DNA from: Allomuricauda sp.
GTDB taxonomy: Bacteria; Bacteroidota; Bacteroidia; Flavobacteriales; Flavobacteriaceae
Direction: 5' to 3'
DNA length: 64,000 bases
NCBI RefSeq assembly: GCF_028280385.1
Contig: NZ_JANQLX010000002.1
Coordinates: 124,001-188,000 of the forward strand
Every line of letters begins with the position of its first letter. The stretch's first letter is position 1. Below the pieces are notes generated by a model. It worked only from the letters and a program-made list of their open reading frames with translations. It did not search any database and had not been told where the DNA came from. Made by a program: the position numbers and the translations under genes. Positions 9,254-18,195 of this stretch are shown here, piece by piece.

Positions 9254-10069
9254 ATGGAACGATTACCAAAAATTGCTTTACCGGCCATTGCGGCCATCAT
9301 TTTTGTAATTATCTTAATTTCTAAATCTGCAGTGAACATAAGTGCTGGTGAAGCTGGCGTACTTTGGAAGCGTTTTGGTGGGGGCGTGGTTACGGATAAA
9401 CCGCCCTTAGGGGAAGGATTCCATTTGGTGGCACCATGGAACAAAGTTTATGTGTACGAAGTGAGAAGACAGGAGATTTTTGAAAAAATGAAAGTGTTGT
9501 CCTCCAACGGATTGGATATTCAATTGGATGCGTCCGCTTGGTACCAACCCAACTATAATGATCTGGGTAAGTTGCACCAAGAAATCGGTGAGAACTATTT
9601 GCAGCGTATTATTCTTCCTACTATACGATCAGCGGCACGAAGTGTGGTTGGGAGATATACCCCTGAACAATTGTATTCCAGTAAACGGGATGCCATCCAG
9701 CAGGAGATTTTTGAGGAGACCCAAAAAATAGTTGGAAACCAGTATATCGTTTTGGACGAGGTTTTGGTTAGGGACGTTACCTTACCACCAACCATTAAAG
9801 AAGCCATTGAACGTAAACTGAAACAGGAACAAGAATCCCTTGAATATGAATTTAGGCTCGTAACCGCCCAAAAAGAAGCGGAGCGCCAACGTATTGAAGC
9901 CCAAGGTAAAGCCGATGCCAATAAAATTTTGAGCGCCTCATTGACAGACAAGATACTGCAGGACAAAGGAATTGAGGCAACCCTAAAACTGTCCCAATCC
10001 CCAAATTCCAAAGTAGTGGTGGTTGGTTCCAGTGGCGATGGTCTACCCTTAATTTTAGGAAATAACTAA
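9254..10069 (+). CDS. SPFH/prohibitin family membrane protein
   Basis: The 271-residue product has an N-terminal membrane segment (about 8-25), then an SPFH domain (about 28-200: AGEAGVLWKRFGGGVV, later RDVTLPPTIKEAIERKLKQE) and a charged, coiled-coil C-terminus rich in E/K/A. Prohibitin-like proteins form large ring oligomers on membranes and often restrain FtsH-type proteases. The direct partner is not visible here. It is the last gene of the fabG unit; the following gene has a separate promoter and leader. Confidence 0.88.
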   Translation: MERLPKIALPAIAAIIFVIILISKSAVNISAGEAGVLWKRFGGGVVTDKPPLGEGFHLVAPWNKVYVYEVRRQEIFEKMKVLSSNGLDIQLDASAWYQPNYNDLGKLHQEIGENYLQRIILPTIRSAARSVVGRYTPEQLYSSKRDAIQQEIFEETQKIVGNQYIVLDEVLVRDVTLPPTIKEAIERKLKQEQESLEYEFRLVTAQKEAERQRIEAQGKADANKILSASLTDKILQDKGIEATLKLSQSPNSKVVVVGSSGDGLPLILGNN

Positions 10070-10079
10070 ATCTGCCTTT

Positions 10080-10107
10080 TTTGATAAAAAAATATATACT
10101 ACTTTTG
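10080..10107 (+). promoter_or_regulatory. Candidate promoter of the his operon
   Basis: A TTTG at 10080-10083 (-33 type) and an exact TACTTTTG at 10100-10107 (-7 type) are separated by 16 nt, one less than the 17-23 usually quoted for flavobacteria. The leader peptide ATG lies only 8 nt beyond the -7 element, so the 5' untranslated part would be a few bases at most. Confidence 0.65.
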
Positions 10108-10115
10108 AATCCGTA

Positions 10116-10169
10116 ATGAGAAATAGAAACACACATCATCATTTTTATACTTGCCCTCAAGCGAGATAG
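10116..10169 (+). CDS. hisL: his operon leader peptide (HisL-like)
   Basis: A 17-codon open frame, MRNRNTHHHFYTCPQAR, ends in TAG at 10167-10169. Three consecutive His codons (10134-10142) lie 58 nt before the left arm of a strong terminator hairpin and just upstream of hisG. This is the classical layout of a ribosome-mediated attenuator: the peptide itself has no role beyond letting the ribosome sense charged His-tRNA. It is far too short for routine gene finding. The His run plus the terminator make the assignment convincing; a conservation check in related genomes would settle it. Confidence 0.88.
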   Translation: MRNRNTHHHFYTCPQAR

Positions 10170-10233
10170 AAATGTATTGTTGTTTTTAAAATATATTCTA
10201 ACCCGTTTGAGAAATCAAACGGGTTTTGTTTTT
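10157..10233 (+). promoter_or_regulatory. his attenuator: antiterminator segment and terminator hairpin
   Basis: Terminator: AACCCGTTTGA (10200-10210), GAAA tetraloop, TCAAACGGGTT (10215-10225), then a T-rich tail to 10233. Alternative: the segment TCAAGCGAGAT (10157-10167), at the end of the leader frame, can pair with the same left arm at 9 of 11 positions (one of them G-U), which would prevent the terminator. A ribosome stalled at the His codons leaves this segment free (read-through); one that reaches the stop codon covers it (termination). The pairing was found by eye, without energy calculation. Confidence 0.85.
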
Positions 10234-10258
10234 AAGTCCGTTTGGTTCCAAACAAAAT

Positions 10259-11125
10259 ATGAGCAAAATGACCAAAATTAAAATTGCAGTACAAAAGAGT
10301 GGCCGTTTAAACGAGGATTCGCTTAGGATTTTAAAGGACTGCGGAATTTCCATAGATAATGGCAAGGACCAACTAAAGGCCACGGCCCGTAATTTTCCTT
10401 TGGAGGTATTTTATCTCAGGAATGGTGACATTCCCCAATACCTAAGGGATGGGGTGGTGGATATTGCCATCATTGGAGAAAACGTGCTTATTGAAAAAGG
10501 AAAGGATATTTCCATTGTTGAAAAACTTGGTTTTTCAAAGTGCAGGGTGTCCTTAGCAGTACCAAAACGCATGGAATACAACAGTGTCCAAGACCTTCAA
10601 GGTAAACGGATAGCCACCTCCTATCCCAACACAGTCAAGGATTATTTGGCATCCAAGGGCATACAGTCCGACCTTCACATTATTAATGGGTCAGTTGAGA
10701 TAGCTCCCAATATTGGTTTGGCCGATGGGATATGCGATATTGTGTCCAGTGGGAGTACCTTGTTCAAAAACAACCTGAAAGAAGTAGAGGTCATTTTGAA
10801 AAGTGAGGCGGTACTGGCAGTTTCCCCACAAATTTCGGAGGCTTGCAAGGCCATCTTGGCCAAACTGCAATTCAGGATTCAATCTGTGCTGCAGGCCCGT
10901 CAGAACAAATATGTATTGTTGAATGCGCCAAACGACAAGTTGGAGGAGATTGTGGACATCTTACCTGGAATGCGAAGTCCCACGGTTCTTCCCTTGGCAG
11001 AAGAAGGTTGGAGTTCGGTACATACTGTCATCAACAGGGATACTTTTTGGGAAGTTATTGATGAATTGAAGTCGGCCGGGGCTGAGGGAATTTTGGTTTG
11101 TCCAATTGAAAAAATGGTGGTGTAA
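10259..11125 (+). CDS. hisG: ATP phosphoribosyltransferase HisG (long form)
   Basis: From ATG 10259 the product has 288 residues, the length of the long HisG form with a C-terminal ACT-like regulatory domain for histidine feedback. The frame is open to a TTG at 10226, but that start lies inside the terminator hairpin tail, so ATG 10259 or 10268 is preferred. Recognisable segments are KIAVQKSGRLNEDS at the N-terminus, DIAIIGENVL, and the PRPP-binding region DIVSSGSTLFKNNL. HisG condenses ATP with PRPP, the first and rate-limiting step. The stop overlaps the hisD start as TAATG. Confidence 0.97.
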   Translation: MSKMTKIKIAVQKSGRLNEDSLRILKDCGISIDNGKDQLKATARNFPLEVFYLRNGDIPQYLRDGVVDIAIIGENVLIEKGKDISIVEKLGFSKCRVSLAVPKRMEYNSVQDLQGKRIATSYPNTVKDYLASKGIQSDLHIINGSVEIAPNIGLADGICDIVSSGSTLFKNNLKEVEVILKSEAVLAVSPQISEACKAILAKLQFRIQSVLQARQNKYVLLNAPNDKLEEIVDILPGMRSPTVLPLAEEGWSSVHTVINRDTFWEVIDELKSAGAEGILVCPIEKMVV

Positions 11126-12405
11126 TGCAACGTATTGAATTTCCTAATCGGAATATTTGGAAGGACATTCTAAAACGTCCAACCCAGACCGTTGCAGACA
11201 TTGAAGACACTGTCAACACCATCTTCAATGAAATTAGGGTAGGTGGGGATGCAACGATACGTTCCTATACCCAAAAATTTGATCAAGTATCCCTGGACAC
11301 CTTTGTTGTGGGCAACGATGAAATCCAAGAAGCAATAACACAGGTACCGGAATCCTTAAAATCGGCAATTAGACTGGCCAAGGAGAATGTGGAAAAATTT
11401 CATGGTGCGCAACACACGGCCCGGGTGAATGTGGAGACCATGCCCGGTGTACAATGTTGGCAGGAAAAAAGACCCATTCAAAAAGTGGGACTTTATATTC
11501 CTGGAGGCACAGCTCCATTATTTTCTACAATTCTTATGCTGGCTGTTCCTGCCAAAATAGCTGGTTGCAGGGATATTGTGCTTTGCACCCCTCCCAATAG
11601 CGAAGGGAAGGTTGCTCCAGCCATCCTATACGCTGCCCAATTATGTGGGGTCACACAAATATTTAAGGTGGGTGGCATTCAGGCCATTGCAGGAATGACC
11701 TTTGGTACGGAATCCATTCCCCAAGTGTACAAGATATTTGGGCCCGGCAACCAATTTGTAACTGTTGCAAAGCAGTTGGCAACCAAATTTGGGGTGGCCA
11801 TTGATATGCCTGCGGGCCCAAGTGAGTTATTGGTAGTGGCAGATGATTCGGCCAACCCGGCTTTTGTGGCTTCCGATTTACTGAGCCAAGCGGAACACGG
11901 TGTGGATAGCCAAGTGATTTTGGTGTCCAGATCCAAACAACTGTTGGACCAGGTAGGCGCTGAGATCAATGATCAGCTAAATGAGCTTCCTCGAAAGGAA
12001 ATTGCGGAAAAATCCATCGCCAATAGCAAGCTAATTTTGATGGAGAATGAGAATGAAGCCTTGGGTTTGATCAATGAATATGGACCGGAACATTTTATTG
12101 TCTGTACGGAAAATGAAGAGTTCTATGTGGACAATATCCAAAACGCAGGTTCTGTGTTTATTGGGAATTATACGCCTGAAAGTGCTGGCGATTATGCGTC
12201 CGGCACCAATCATACCCTGCCTACCAATGGCTATGCCAAGCAATATAGCGGTGTGAATCTGGACAGTTTTATGAAGAGCATGACTTTTCAAAAAATTTCT
12301 CAACAGGGCATGGAGAACATTGGTAAGGCTATTGAATTGATGGCGGAAGCAGAAGGCTTACAGGCCCATAAAAATGCAGTGACCCTGCGGTTAAAAAGTT
12401 TATAA
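11125..12405 (+). CDS. hisD: Histidinol dehydrogenase
   Basis: At 426 residues this matches the family length. Visible motifs: YIPGGTAPLFST, the FGPGNQFV segment, DMPAGPSELLVVAD, and the zinc/catalytic regions SQAEHGVDSQ (Glu-His) and GTNHTLPTNG. HisD oxidises L-histidinol to L-histidine in two NAD-dependent steps, the end of the pathway, in the cytoplasm. It is joined to hisG and to hisC by 1-nt TAATG overlaps, which indicates tight translational coupling. Confidence 0.97.
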   Translation: MQRIEFPNRNIWKDILKRPTQTVADIEDTVNTIFNEIRVGGDATIRSYTQKFDQVSLDTFVVGNDEIQEAITQVPESLKSAIRLAKENVEKFHGAQHTARVNVETMPGVQCWQEKRPIQKVGLYIPGGTAPLFSTILMLAVPAKIAGCRDIVLCTPPNSEGKVAPAILYAAQLCGVTQIFKVGGIQAIAGMTFGTESIPQVYKIFGPGNQFVTVAKQLATKFGVAIDMPAGPSELLVVADDSANPAFVASDLLSQAEHGVDSQVILVSRSKQLLDQVGAEINDQLNELPRKEIAEKSIANSKLILMENENEALGLINEYGPEHFIVCTENEEFYVDNIQNAGSVFIGNYTPESAGDYASGTNHTLPTNGYAKQYSGVNLDSFMKSMTFQKISQQGMENIGKAIELMAEAEGLQAHKNAVTLRLKSL

Positions 12406-13454
12406 TGAGTGCAGTATTCAATATAGAGAACTTGGTCAGGGCATCTGTAAAAGACCTAAAACCCTATTCTTCCGCAAGGGATGAATACGTTTCCGATGGT
12501 ACCAAAATGGTGTTCTTGGACGCTAATGAAAATCCGTTTGAAAATGGGGTGAACAGATATCCCGACCCACAACAACGGAGCTTAAAATCTGAATTGGCGA
12601 AACAAAGGGGGGTTGCTGAAGCCAACATCCTTTTGGGAAATGGGAGTGATGAAGTTTTGGACCTGATTTTTAGGGCTTTTTGCGAACCCAACCAGGACAA
12701 TATCATAAGCTTACCTCCAACCTATGGGATGTACAAGGTATTGTCAGGCATCAATGCAGTTGAAAATAGGGAGGTTTTATTGACTCCTGATTTTGAACCA
12801 GATGTGACCGGGATTTTAAATGCTGCGGATGAAAACAGTAAGCTTTTATTTCTTTGTAGTCCAAACAATCCAACGGGTAATGCATTCAGCGAGGTCAGAA
12901 TCACCCAAATCTTGGAGCAATTCAGTGGAATTGTGGTCATTGATGAAGCCTACATTGATTTTTCAGGAAAGGAGGGTTGGCTGTCAAAACTGTCCGTTTA
13001 TCCTAATCTTATTGTGACCCAAACACTGTCCAAAGCCTATGGGATGGCCGGGATTCGCTTGGGAATTTGTTACGCTTCCCAAGAAATTATCGCAGTCCTC
13101 AATAAGATAAAACCACCTTATAATGTCAATCAATTGACACAACAAAAAGCTTTGGAACGGGTGGTTCGCAAGGGATTGGTGAAGGAAGAAGTAAACCAAA
13201 TTTTAAAAGAGCGAGAGTCCTTGATTGCCGCCTTGGAGGAATTGGAGTATGTTGAACAAATCCATAAATCCGATGCCAATTTTGTTCTGGTCAAAGTGGA
13301 TGATGCGGATAAAAGGTATGACCAACTGCTTGGAGCACAAGTTGTGGTTCGGAATAGAAGTACCCAACCTTTGTGTAACAATACGCTTCGGTTTACTGTG
13401 GGCACACCAGAAGAAAACAAAACATTGATAACGATCTTAAAACAAATTCGGTAA
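12405..13454 (+). CDS. hisC: Histidinol-phosphate aminotransferase
   Basis: A fold-type I aminotransferase of 349 residues. [17 protein letters not shown] is near the N-terminus, SPNNPTGN and VIDEAYIDF form the cofactor pocket, and [14 protein letters not shown] holds the Lys that binds pyridoxal phosphate. It converts imidazole-acetol phosphate to histidinol phosphate with glutamate. The gene overlaps hisD and hisB by TAATG at both ends. Confidence 0.96.
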   Translation: MSAVFNIENLVRASVKDLKPYSSARDEYVSDGTKMVFLDANENPFENGVNRYPDPQQRSLKSELAKQRGVAEANILLGNGSDEVLDLIFRAFCEPNQDNIISLPPTYGMYKVLSGINAVENREVLLTPDFEPDVTGILNAADENSKLLFLCSPNNPTGNAFSEVRITQILEQFSGIVVIDEAYIDFSGKEGWLSKLSVYPNLIVTQTLSKAYGMAGIRLGICYASQEIIAVLNKIKPPYNVNQLTQQKALERVVRKGLVKEEVNQILKERESLIAALEELEYVEQIHKSDANFVLVKVDDADKRYDQLLGAQVVVRNRSTQPLCNNTLRFTVGTPEENKTLITILKQIR

Positions 13455-14590
13455 TGGGAAAAAAAGTACTTTTTATAGATCGGGACGGAACCATCATCAA
13501 AGAAACTGTGGATGAGCAGATTGATGCGTTTGATAAAATGATTTTTTATCCTAAGGCATTTACCTATCTGGGGAAAATTGCCAGGGAACTGGATTTTGAA
13601 TTGGTCATGATCACCAATCAGGATGGATTGGGTACCGACATTTTTCCAGAAGACACCTTTTGGCCAGTGCACAATTTTATCTTGAAATCCTTTGAAAATG
13701 AAGGAGTTGTTTTTGACAAGGTCTTTATCGACAGAACTTTTCCGAAGGATAACGCGAATACGAGAAAGCCCGGTACAGGACTCCTGACCGAGTACTTTTC
13801 TGAATCCTATGATTTGCAAAACTCCTTTGTAATAGGTGATAGACTAACCGATGTTGAACTGGCCAAGAATCTGGGTGCCAAAGGAATATTCATCAATGAT
13901 GGGACCCATTTGGGCACCTCCGAAATCACGGTAAAAAGAGAAGAATTGGATGGGTTCATCGCGCTGGAAAGTAACGATTGGGAGCAGATTTATGAGTTTC
14001 TGAAATTACAAAGCCGGGTGGCGACGATTTCGAGAAAAACCAATGAAACCGATATCCAGATTAAGCTCAACCTCGATGGCACTGGTAAAAGCAACATCGA
14101 TACCGGTTTGGCTTTTTTCGACCATATGTTGGACCAGTTGGCACGTCATGGCCAAATGGATTTGGATATTAAGGTAGCTGGTGACCTTCATGTGGATGAA
14201 CACCATACCATAGAGGATACCGGAATAGCTCTGGGGGAAGTGTTCCAAAAGGCACTTGGTGATAAATTGGGCATTGAGCGATATGGATTCTGCTTGCCCA
14301 TGGACGATTGTCTGGCGCAGGTGGCACTTGATTTTGGAGGAAGGAACTGGTTGGTGTGGGAGGCTGATTTTAAAAGGGAAAAAGTGGGCGACATGCCCAC
14401 TGAAATGTTCCATCACTTCTTTAAGTCGTTTACGGATGGGGCCAAGGCCAATCTCAATGTAAAAGCGGAAGGGGTAAATGAACACCATAAAATAGAAGCC
14501 ATATTCAAGGCGTTTGCGAAGGCCATTAAAATGGCCGTTAAAAGGTATGTGGACAAAATGGTATTGCCCTCTACAAAGGGAATGTTATAG
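13454..14590 (+). CDS. hisB: Bifunctional histidinol-phosphatase / imidazoleglycerol-phosphate dehydratase
   Basis: The 378-residue product joins two domains. Residues 1 to about 165 are a HAD-type phosphatase with the DRDGT motif (Asp9 and Asp11) and KPGTG; residues about 190-378 are the dehydratase, with the two manganese-binding clusters [10 protein letters not shown] and NEHHKIEA. It thus performs steps six and eight of histidine synthesis. This fusion is known from enteric bacteria and from many Bacteroidota. It follows hisC by a TAATG overlap; a 50-nt gap precedes hisH. Confidence 0.96.
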   Translation: MGKKVLFIDRDGTIIKETVDEQIDAFDKMIFYPKAFTYLGKIARELDFELVMITNQDGLGTDIFPEDTFWPVHNFILKSFENEGVVFDKVFIDRTFPKDNANTRKPGTGLLTEYFSESYDLQNSFVIGDRLTDVELAKNLGAKGIFINDGTHLGTSEITVKREELDGFIALESNDWEQIYEFLKLQSRVATISRKTNETDIQIKLNLDGTGKSNIDTGLAFFDHMLDQLARHGQMDLDIKVAGDLHVDEHHTIEDTGIALGEVFQKALGDKLGIERYGFCLPMDDCLAQVALDFGGRNWLVWEADFKREKVGDMPTEMFHHFFKSFTDGAKANLNVKAEGVNEHHKIEAIFKAFAKAIKMAVKRYVDKMVLPSTKGML

Positions 14591-14640
14591 TTGATAGAAA
14601 CGGATTTTGTTTTCAAAGACTTAAAAAAGTAAAGGACCCA

Positions 14641-15225
14641 ATGAAAATAGTCATATTGGATTACGGTGCTGGAAATATCCAAAGTATAAAATTCGCAATT
14701 CAGCGGTTGGGGTACAAGGCGGTGTTAACCGATGATATTGAGGAAATATTGGCCGCGGACAAGGTGATTTTCCCGGGTGTTGGCGAGGCCAGTTCCGCCA
14801 TGGAAAAACTACGCTCCAGCGGATTGGACACGATAATTCCCCAATTGGAACAGCCGGTATTGGGCATATGTTTGGGAATGCAACTTATGTGCAACGGATC
14901 TACCGAAGGAAACACCAAGGGGCTTGGGATATTTGATTTGGATGTGGTAAGATTTCCAGAAACCGTAAAAGTACCCCAAATAGGTTGGAACCAAATAGAA
15001 CAGCTCAAGACCATATTGTTCAAGGAAGTGCCTGAGAAATCGCATATTTATCTGGTTCACAGCTACTATGCCCCCTTGTCCTCGGACACTGCAGCTTCCT
15101 GTGAATATGCTTTTCCATATAGTGCTGCCTTGCAAAAGGATAACTTTTATGGTGTGCAGTTTCACCCAGAAAAAAGCAGTGACGTAGGGAGTAAAATCCT
15201 TAAAAACTTTTTGGAACTGGGCTGA
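14641..15225 (+). CDS. hisH: Imidazole glycerol phosphate synthase, glutamine amidotransferase subunit
   Basis: This is a class I glutamine amidotransferase of 194 residues. The nucleophile Cys is in GICLGMQLM (about residue 79), and the His-Glu pair is in GVQFHPEKSS near the C-terminus. HisH hydrolyses glutamine and channels ammonia to HisF, which closes the imidazole ring. HisF is encoded about 2.2 kb downstream in the same operon. The gene follows hisB after 50 nt with no visible terminator and is separated by 1 nt from the GNAT gene. Confidence 0.96.
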   Translation: MKIVILDYGAGNIQSIKFAIQRLGYKAVLTDDIEEILAADKVIFPGVGEASSAMEKLRSSGLDTIIPQLEQPVLGICLGMQLMCNGSTEGNTKGLGIFDLDVVRFPETVKVPQIGWNQIEQLKTILFKEVPEKSHIYLVHSYYAPLSSDTAASCEYAFPYSAALQKDNFYGVQFHPEKSSDVGSKILKNFLELG

Positions 15226-15226
15226 T

Positions 15227-15649
15227 ATGGAATATTCAATTTCATCAGATAAAAACAAATTGGATTTTGATGCGATCCACTCGGCCATCAAAGCGTCTTA
15301 TTGGGGTGCCTATAGATCAAGGGAACTAACGCGGACCACCATAGAAAATTCGGTTTGCTTTGGAATTTATTCAGAGTTGCATGGCCAGGTTGGTTTTGCT
15401 AGGTTGATCACGGATAAAGTGGTGTTTGCCTATATCATGGATGTGATCATATTTGAACCTTTTCAAGGCCAGGGGCTTGGAAAAAAGCTTGTGCGACACA
15501 TTTTGGAACTTCCAGAAGTGAAACAGGTGCAGACCGTAGCGCTAAAGACCAGGGATGCCCATGGATTGTACGAAGCCTTTGGGTTTCAAAAAGTGGGCAA
15601 TTCAGAAATGTGGATGGCCATGGACCATGCAAAATACGATAGTAAATGA
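15227..15649 (+). CDS. GNAT family N-acetyltransferase inside the his operon
   Basis: A compact GNAT protein of 140 residues. It has the acetyl-CoA binding signature [15 protein letters not shown] (Q/R-x-x-G-x-G/A type) around residues 82-96 and a C-terminal [11 protein letters not shown] typical of the fold. The acceptor is unknown. The gene sits 1 nt after hisH and its stop overlaps the hisA start (ATGA), so it is translated with the his enzymes. Nothing in the sequence ties it chemically to histidine synthesis; its position suggests either co-opted regulation or an accidental passenger. Confidence 0.88.
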   Translation: MEYSISSDKNKLDFDAIHSAIKASYWGAYRSRELTRTTIENSVCFGIYSELHGQVGFARLITDKVVFAYIMDVIIFEPFQGQGLGKKLVRHILELPEVKQVQTVALKTRDAHGLYEAFGFQKVGNSEMWMAMDHAKYDSK

Positions 15650-16431
15650 GGATCATACCCGCAATAGATATTATAGACGGCAAATGTGTACGACTCTCCA
15701 AAGGGGATTACAACACCAAAAAGGTGTACAACGAAAATCCCTTGGAAGTGGCAAAAGCATTCGAGGACCACGGAATCCATTATTTACATTTGGTGGATTT
15801 GGATGGCGCAAAGTCGAAACACATTGTCAACCATAAAATATTGGAAAGTATAGCGTCCAAAACAAGCTTAAAAATAGACTTTGGAGGGGGATTAAAATCG
15901 GATGAGGACCTTCATATCGCTTTTGAATCAGGGGCCAATCAAATTACTGGGGGAAGCATCGCAGTAAAGGACAGGCAGCTTTTTACATCATGGGTGGAGC
16001 AGTATGGGGCTGATAAAATAATCTTGGGAGCAGATGCCCAAAACGAAAAGATTGCGGTTTCTGGATGGCAAGAGGAATCAGACCTATCGCTTATTCCTTT
16101 TATCAAAGGGTACCAAAAAAAAGGAATCAAATATATTATATGCACGGATATTGGAAAGGACGGTATGTTGGAAGGACCAGCCTTTGATCTATATAAAATG
16201 ATATTGAACCAGACCAAAGTTGTGGAGACCAAGATCAGCGGCAGTGGAGTGGAAGACTTGGAAGTGATCGGGATACATTTGGTGGCCAGTGGTGGAATTT
16301 CCCATTTTGATGAACTACCTAAATTGGACCAATTGGGCTGTGAAGGGACAATCATTGGCAAAGCCATATATGAAAACAGGATAAGCTTAAAACAGTTGGA
16401 AAACTATATTTTGGAAAATGGCACAAGTTGA
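15646..16431 (+). CDS. hisA: ProFAR isomerase HisA
   Basis: This TIM-barrel isomerase has 261 residues. The N-terminal [13 protein letters not shown] holds the catalytic Asp (residue 8), and the second half-barrel contains [16 protein letters not shown] with the second catalytic Asp; VASGGISH is the phosphate-binding turn. HisA opens the ribose ring of ProFAR to give PRFAR, the substrate of HisF-HisH. The start overlaps the GNAT stop, and the end overlaps the DinB-like gene by 14 nt. Confidence 0.96.
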   Translation: MRIIPAIDIIDGKCVRLSKGDYNTKKVYNENPLEVAKAFEDHGIHYLHLVDLDGAKSKHIVNHKILESIASKTSLKIDFGGGLKSDEDLHIAFESGANQITGGSIAVKDRQLFTSWVEQYGADKIILGADAQNEKIAVSGWQEESDLSLIPFIKGYQKKGIKYIICTDIGKDGMLEGPAFDLYKMILNQTKVVETKISGSGVEDLEVIGIHLVASGGISHFDELPKLDQLGCEGTIIGKAIYENRISLKQLENYILENGTS

Positions 16432-16936
16432 ATTGTTACATAAGGAATTCATGGAGAATGCGTTGTTCCGCATGGATGAAAGTCTTCGGATGATCAAAAT
16501 TTGCCTGGACAAACTCCCCGGGAAAGCCATTTGGAAAAAACCCAATGAATCCTCCAATAGCATCGGAAACCTTATTGTGCATCTTTGTGGCAATATTACC
16601 CAATATGCCATTGCCTCCCTTGCCCATCTGGAGGATAAGAGAAATCGGGACTTGGAATTTGAAATGACAGCGGGATATTCAAAAGCGGAATTGTTTCAAA
16701 TGCTGGAGGAAACAGTGGTTAGGGCCAAAGCGGTGATCAAGGAATCCACGCTGGAAGAGTTATTGGAAAAACGTTCCGTCCAGGGATTTGAATTTTCTGG
16801 GATAGGCAACATCATTCATGTTGTGGAGCATTTTTCATACCATACCGGACAGATTGCGTTTTGGACCAAAATGCTCAATGATACCGGTTTGGGTTTTTAT
16901 GATGGGGTTGATTTGAATGCGAAAAACAAAGGATAA
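16418..16936 (+). CDS. DinB-like (DUF1572) protein
   Basis: The 172-residue product is all helical in appearance and fits the DinB/DUF1572 four-helix fold: N-terminal [20 protein letters not shown], the histidine-bearing [14 protein letters not shown] in helix 2, and [20 protein letters not shown] in the last third. The spaced His residues could bind a metal as in other DinB proteins. Function is unknown; thiol-transferase or damage-related roles are proposed for the superfamily. It overlaps hisA by 14 nt and is therefore co-translated with it. Confidence 0.8.
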   Translation: MAQVELLHKEFMENALFRMDESLRMIKICLDKLPGKAIWKKPNESSNSIGNLIVHLCGNITQYAIASLAHLEDKRNRDLEFEMTAGYSKAELFQMLEETVVRAKAVIKESTLEELLEKRSVQGFEFSGIGNIIHVVEHFSYHTGQIAFWTKMLNDTGLGFYDGVDLNAKNKG

Positions 16937-16943
16937 AAGGTGA

Positions 16944-16980
16944 AGGTTAGAAGTTAGAAGTTAGAGGTTAGAAGTTAGGG
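16944..16980 (+). repeat. Left flank repeat of the four-helix-bundle gene
   Basis: A run of 7-8 bp purine-rich units (GTTAGAA, GTTAGAG) between the DinB-like gene and the IVP gene. Read outside-in, the 31 bp from 16945 match the reverse complement of 17378-17408 at 21 positions without gaps, so the two flanks form an imperfect inverted pair. Confidence 0.75.
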
Positions 16981-17003
16981 GTATAGTTAATGAAGAAGAT
17001 GAT

Positions 17004-17360
17004 ATGCAAGATTTAAAACTTAGAACCAAAATGTTTGCTATAAACTGCTGGAAATTATGCGTGAAGTTTCCTAAGTCCAGGGAATTTTCAAATTATGTCA
17101 ATCAGTTGTTAAGAAGTTCTAGTTCCGTTGGTGCCAATTATAGGGCTTCCCAAAGAGCTAAGTCGACGGCGGATTTTATTAATAAGCTAAAAATTGTTGA
17201 AGAAGAGATAGATGAATCGGCATATTGGCTTGAATTGTTTCAAGAGATTTCAGATTCTTATCAAGATCAAATTAAAGCCATGCACGATGAAGCTTTACAA
17301 ATACTGGCCATTATAGTGGCTTCAATAAACACAGCAAGAAGGAATCGAATTAAAGCATGA
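17004..17360 (+). CDS. Four-helix bundle protein (23S rRNA intervening-sequence / IVP family)
   Basis: The 118-residue product has the family's features: basic first helix ([19 protein letters not shown]), the highly conserved [16 protein letters not shown] segment (about 44-59), and the acidic [17 protein letters not shown] helix. Members occur in 23S rRNA intervening sequences, next to diversity-generating retroelements (Avd relatives) and as scattered single copies in Bacteroidota. Here it interrupts the his operon between the DinB-like gene and hisF, flanked by imperfect inverted simple repeats (16944-16980 and 17376-17408). Its own function is unknown; it looks like an inserted cassette. 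Confidence 0.9.
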   Translation: MQDLKLRTKMFAINCWKLCVKFPKSREFSNYVNQLLRSSSSVGANYRASQRAKSTADFINKLKIVEEEIDESAYWLELFQEISDSYQDQIKAMHDEALQILAIIVASINTARRNRIKA

Positions 17361-17375
17361 GCAAACCAAATATAA

Positions 17376-17408
17376 GCACTTATTACTTCGTACTTTTTAC
17401 CTCGCACC
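17376..17408 (-). repeat. Right flank repeat of the four-helix-bundle gene
   Basis: A pyrimidine-rich stretch made of TACTT-like units, 15 nt after the IVP gene and 13 nt before hisF. Its reverse complement aligns with the left flank at 21 of 31 positions, including GAGGT and AAGT blocks in register. It is the degenerate right end of the presumed inserted cassette. Confidence 0.7.
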
Positions 17409-17421
17409 AAATGGCAGTCCT

Positions 17422-18177
17422 ATGTTAACAAAAAGAATTATACCTTGTTTGGATATCAAAAACGGGCGCACCGTTAAGGGAATCAATTTTATAGACCTTC
17501 GAGATGCCGGTGATCCCGTGGAATTGGCTGGAATATACGCCAAAGAAGGAGCTGACGAACTTGTGTTCCTGGATATCTCCGCAACAGAGGAAAAAAGAAA
17601 GACCTTGGCAGAACTTGTTTATCACGTGGCTGAAAAGGTGAATATCCCTTTTACTGTGGGCGGGGGCATTTCTTCCGTGGAAGACGTGGATATGCTCCTT
17701 AAAAATGGAGCTGATAAGGTCTCCATCAATTCCTCTGCCGTAAAGCGACCGGAACTCATCAATGAACTCGTGGCAAAATTTGGTTCCCAATGCATTGTTG
17801 TGGCCATAGATGCCAAGCAGATTGATGGAAGTTGGAAGGTGCATTTGGTTGGGGGCAAGGTTCCCACGGAGATTGATTTATTTGAATGGGCCAAAGAAGT
17901 GGAGAAAAGGGGCGCGGGGGAAATTCTCTTCACCTCCATGGACCATGATGGTACCAAAAATGGATTTGCCAATGAGGCCCTTGCCAAATTATCAACCTTG
18001 GTGAATATTCCAATTATCGCTTCGGGAGGTGCTGGTACCATTTCCCATTTTACAGATACCTTTACGGCAGGTAAGGCCGATGCAGCTCTTGCAGCCAGTA
18101 TTTTTCATTTTAAGGAAATAGGAATTCAAGAGTTAAAAAAAGCGCTTAAAATTGAAGGCATACCGGTCCGGTTATAA
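17422..18177 (+). CDS. hisF: Imidazole glycerol phosphate synthase, cyclase subunit
   Basis: A TIM-barrel cyclase of 251 residues, the standard length. [15 protein letters not shown] carries the first catalytic Asp, [12 protein letters not shown] the second, and GGGISSVED and [11 protein letters not shown] bind the two phosphates. With HisH it converts PRFAR and ammonia to imidazole glycerol phosphate and AICAR. The ATG at 17422 comes 13 nt after the right repeat of the IVP cassette, so its original upstream junction with the preceding gene has been altered. Confidence 0.96.
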   Translation: MLTKRIIPCLDIKNGRTVKGINFIDLRDAGDPVELAGIYAKEGADELVFLDISATEEKRKTLAELVYHVAEKVNIPFTVGGGISSVEDVDMLLKNGADKVSINSSAVKRPELINELVAKFGSQCIVVAIDAKQIDGSWKVHLVGGKVPTEIDLFEWAKEVEKRGAGEILFTSMDHDGTKNGFANEALAKLSTLVNIPIIASGGAGTISHFTDTFTAGKADAALAASIFHFKEIGIQELKKALKIEGIPVRL

Positions 18178-18195
18178 CCCTAATAATGACTACAA

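Noticed and set aside
10226..10258. Upstream TTG start for hisG
   Set aside because: It lies in the tail of the attenuator hairpin; the family N-terminus begins at ATG 10259 or 10268.
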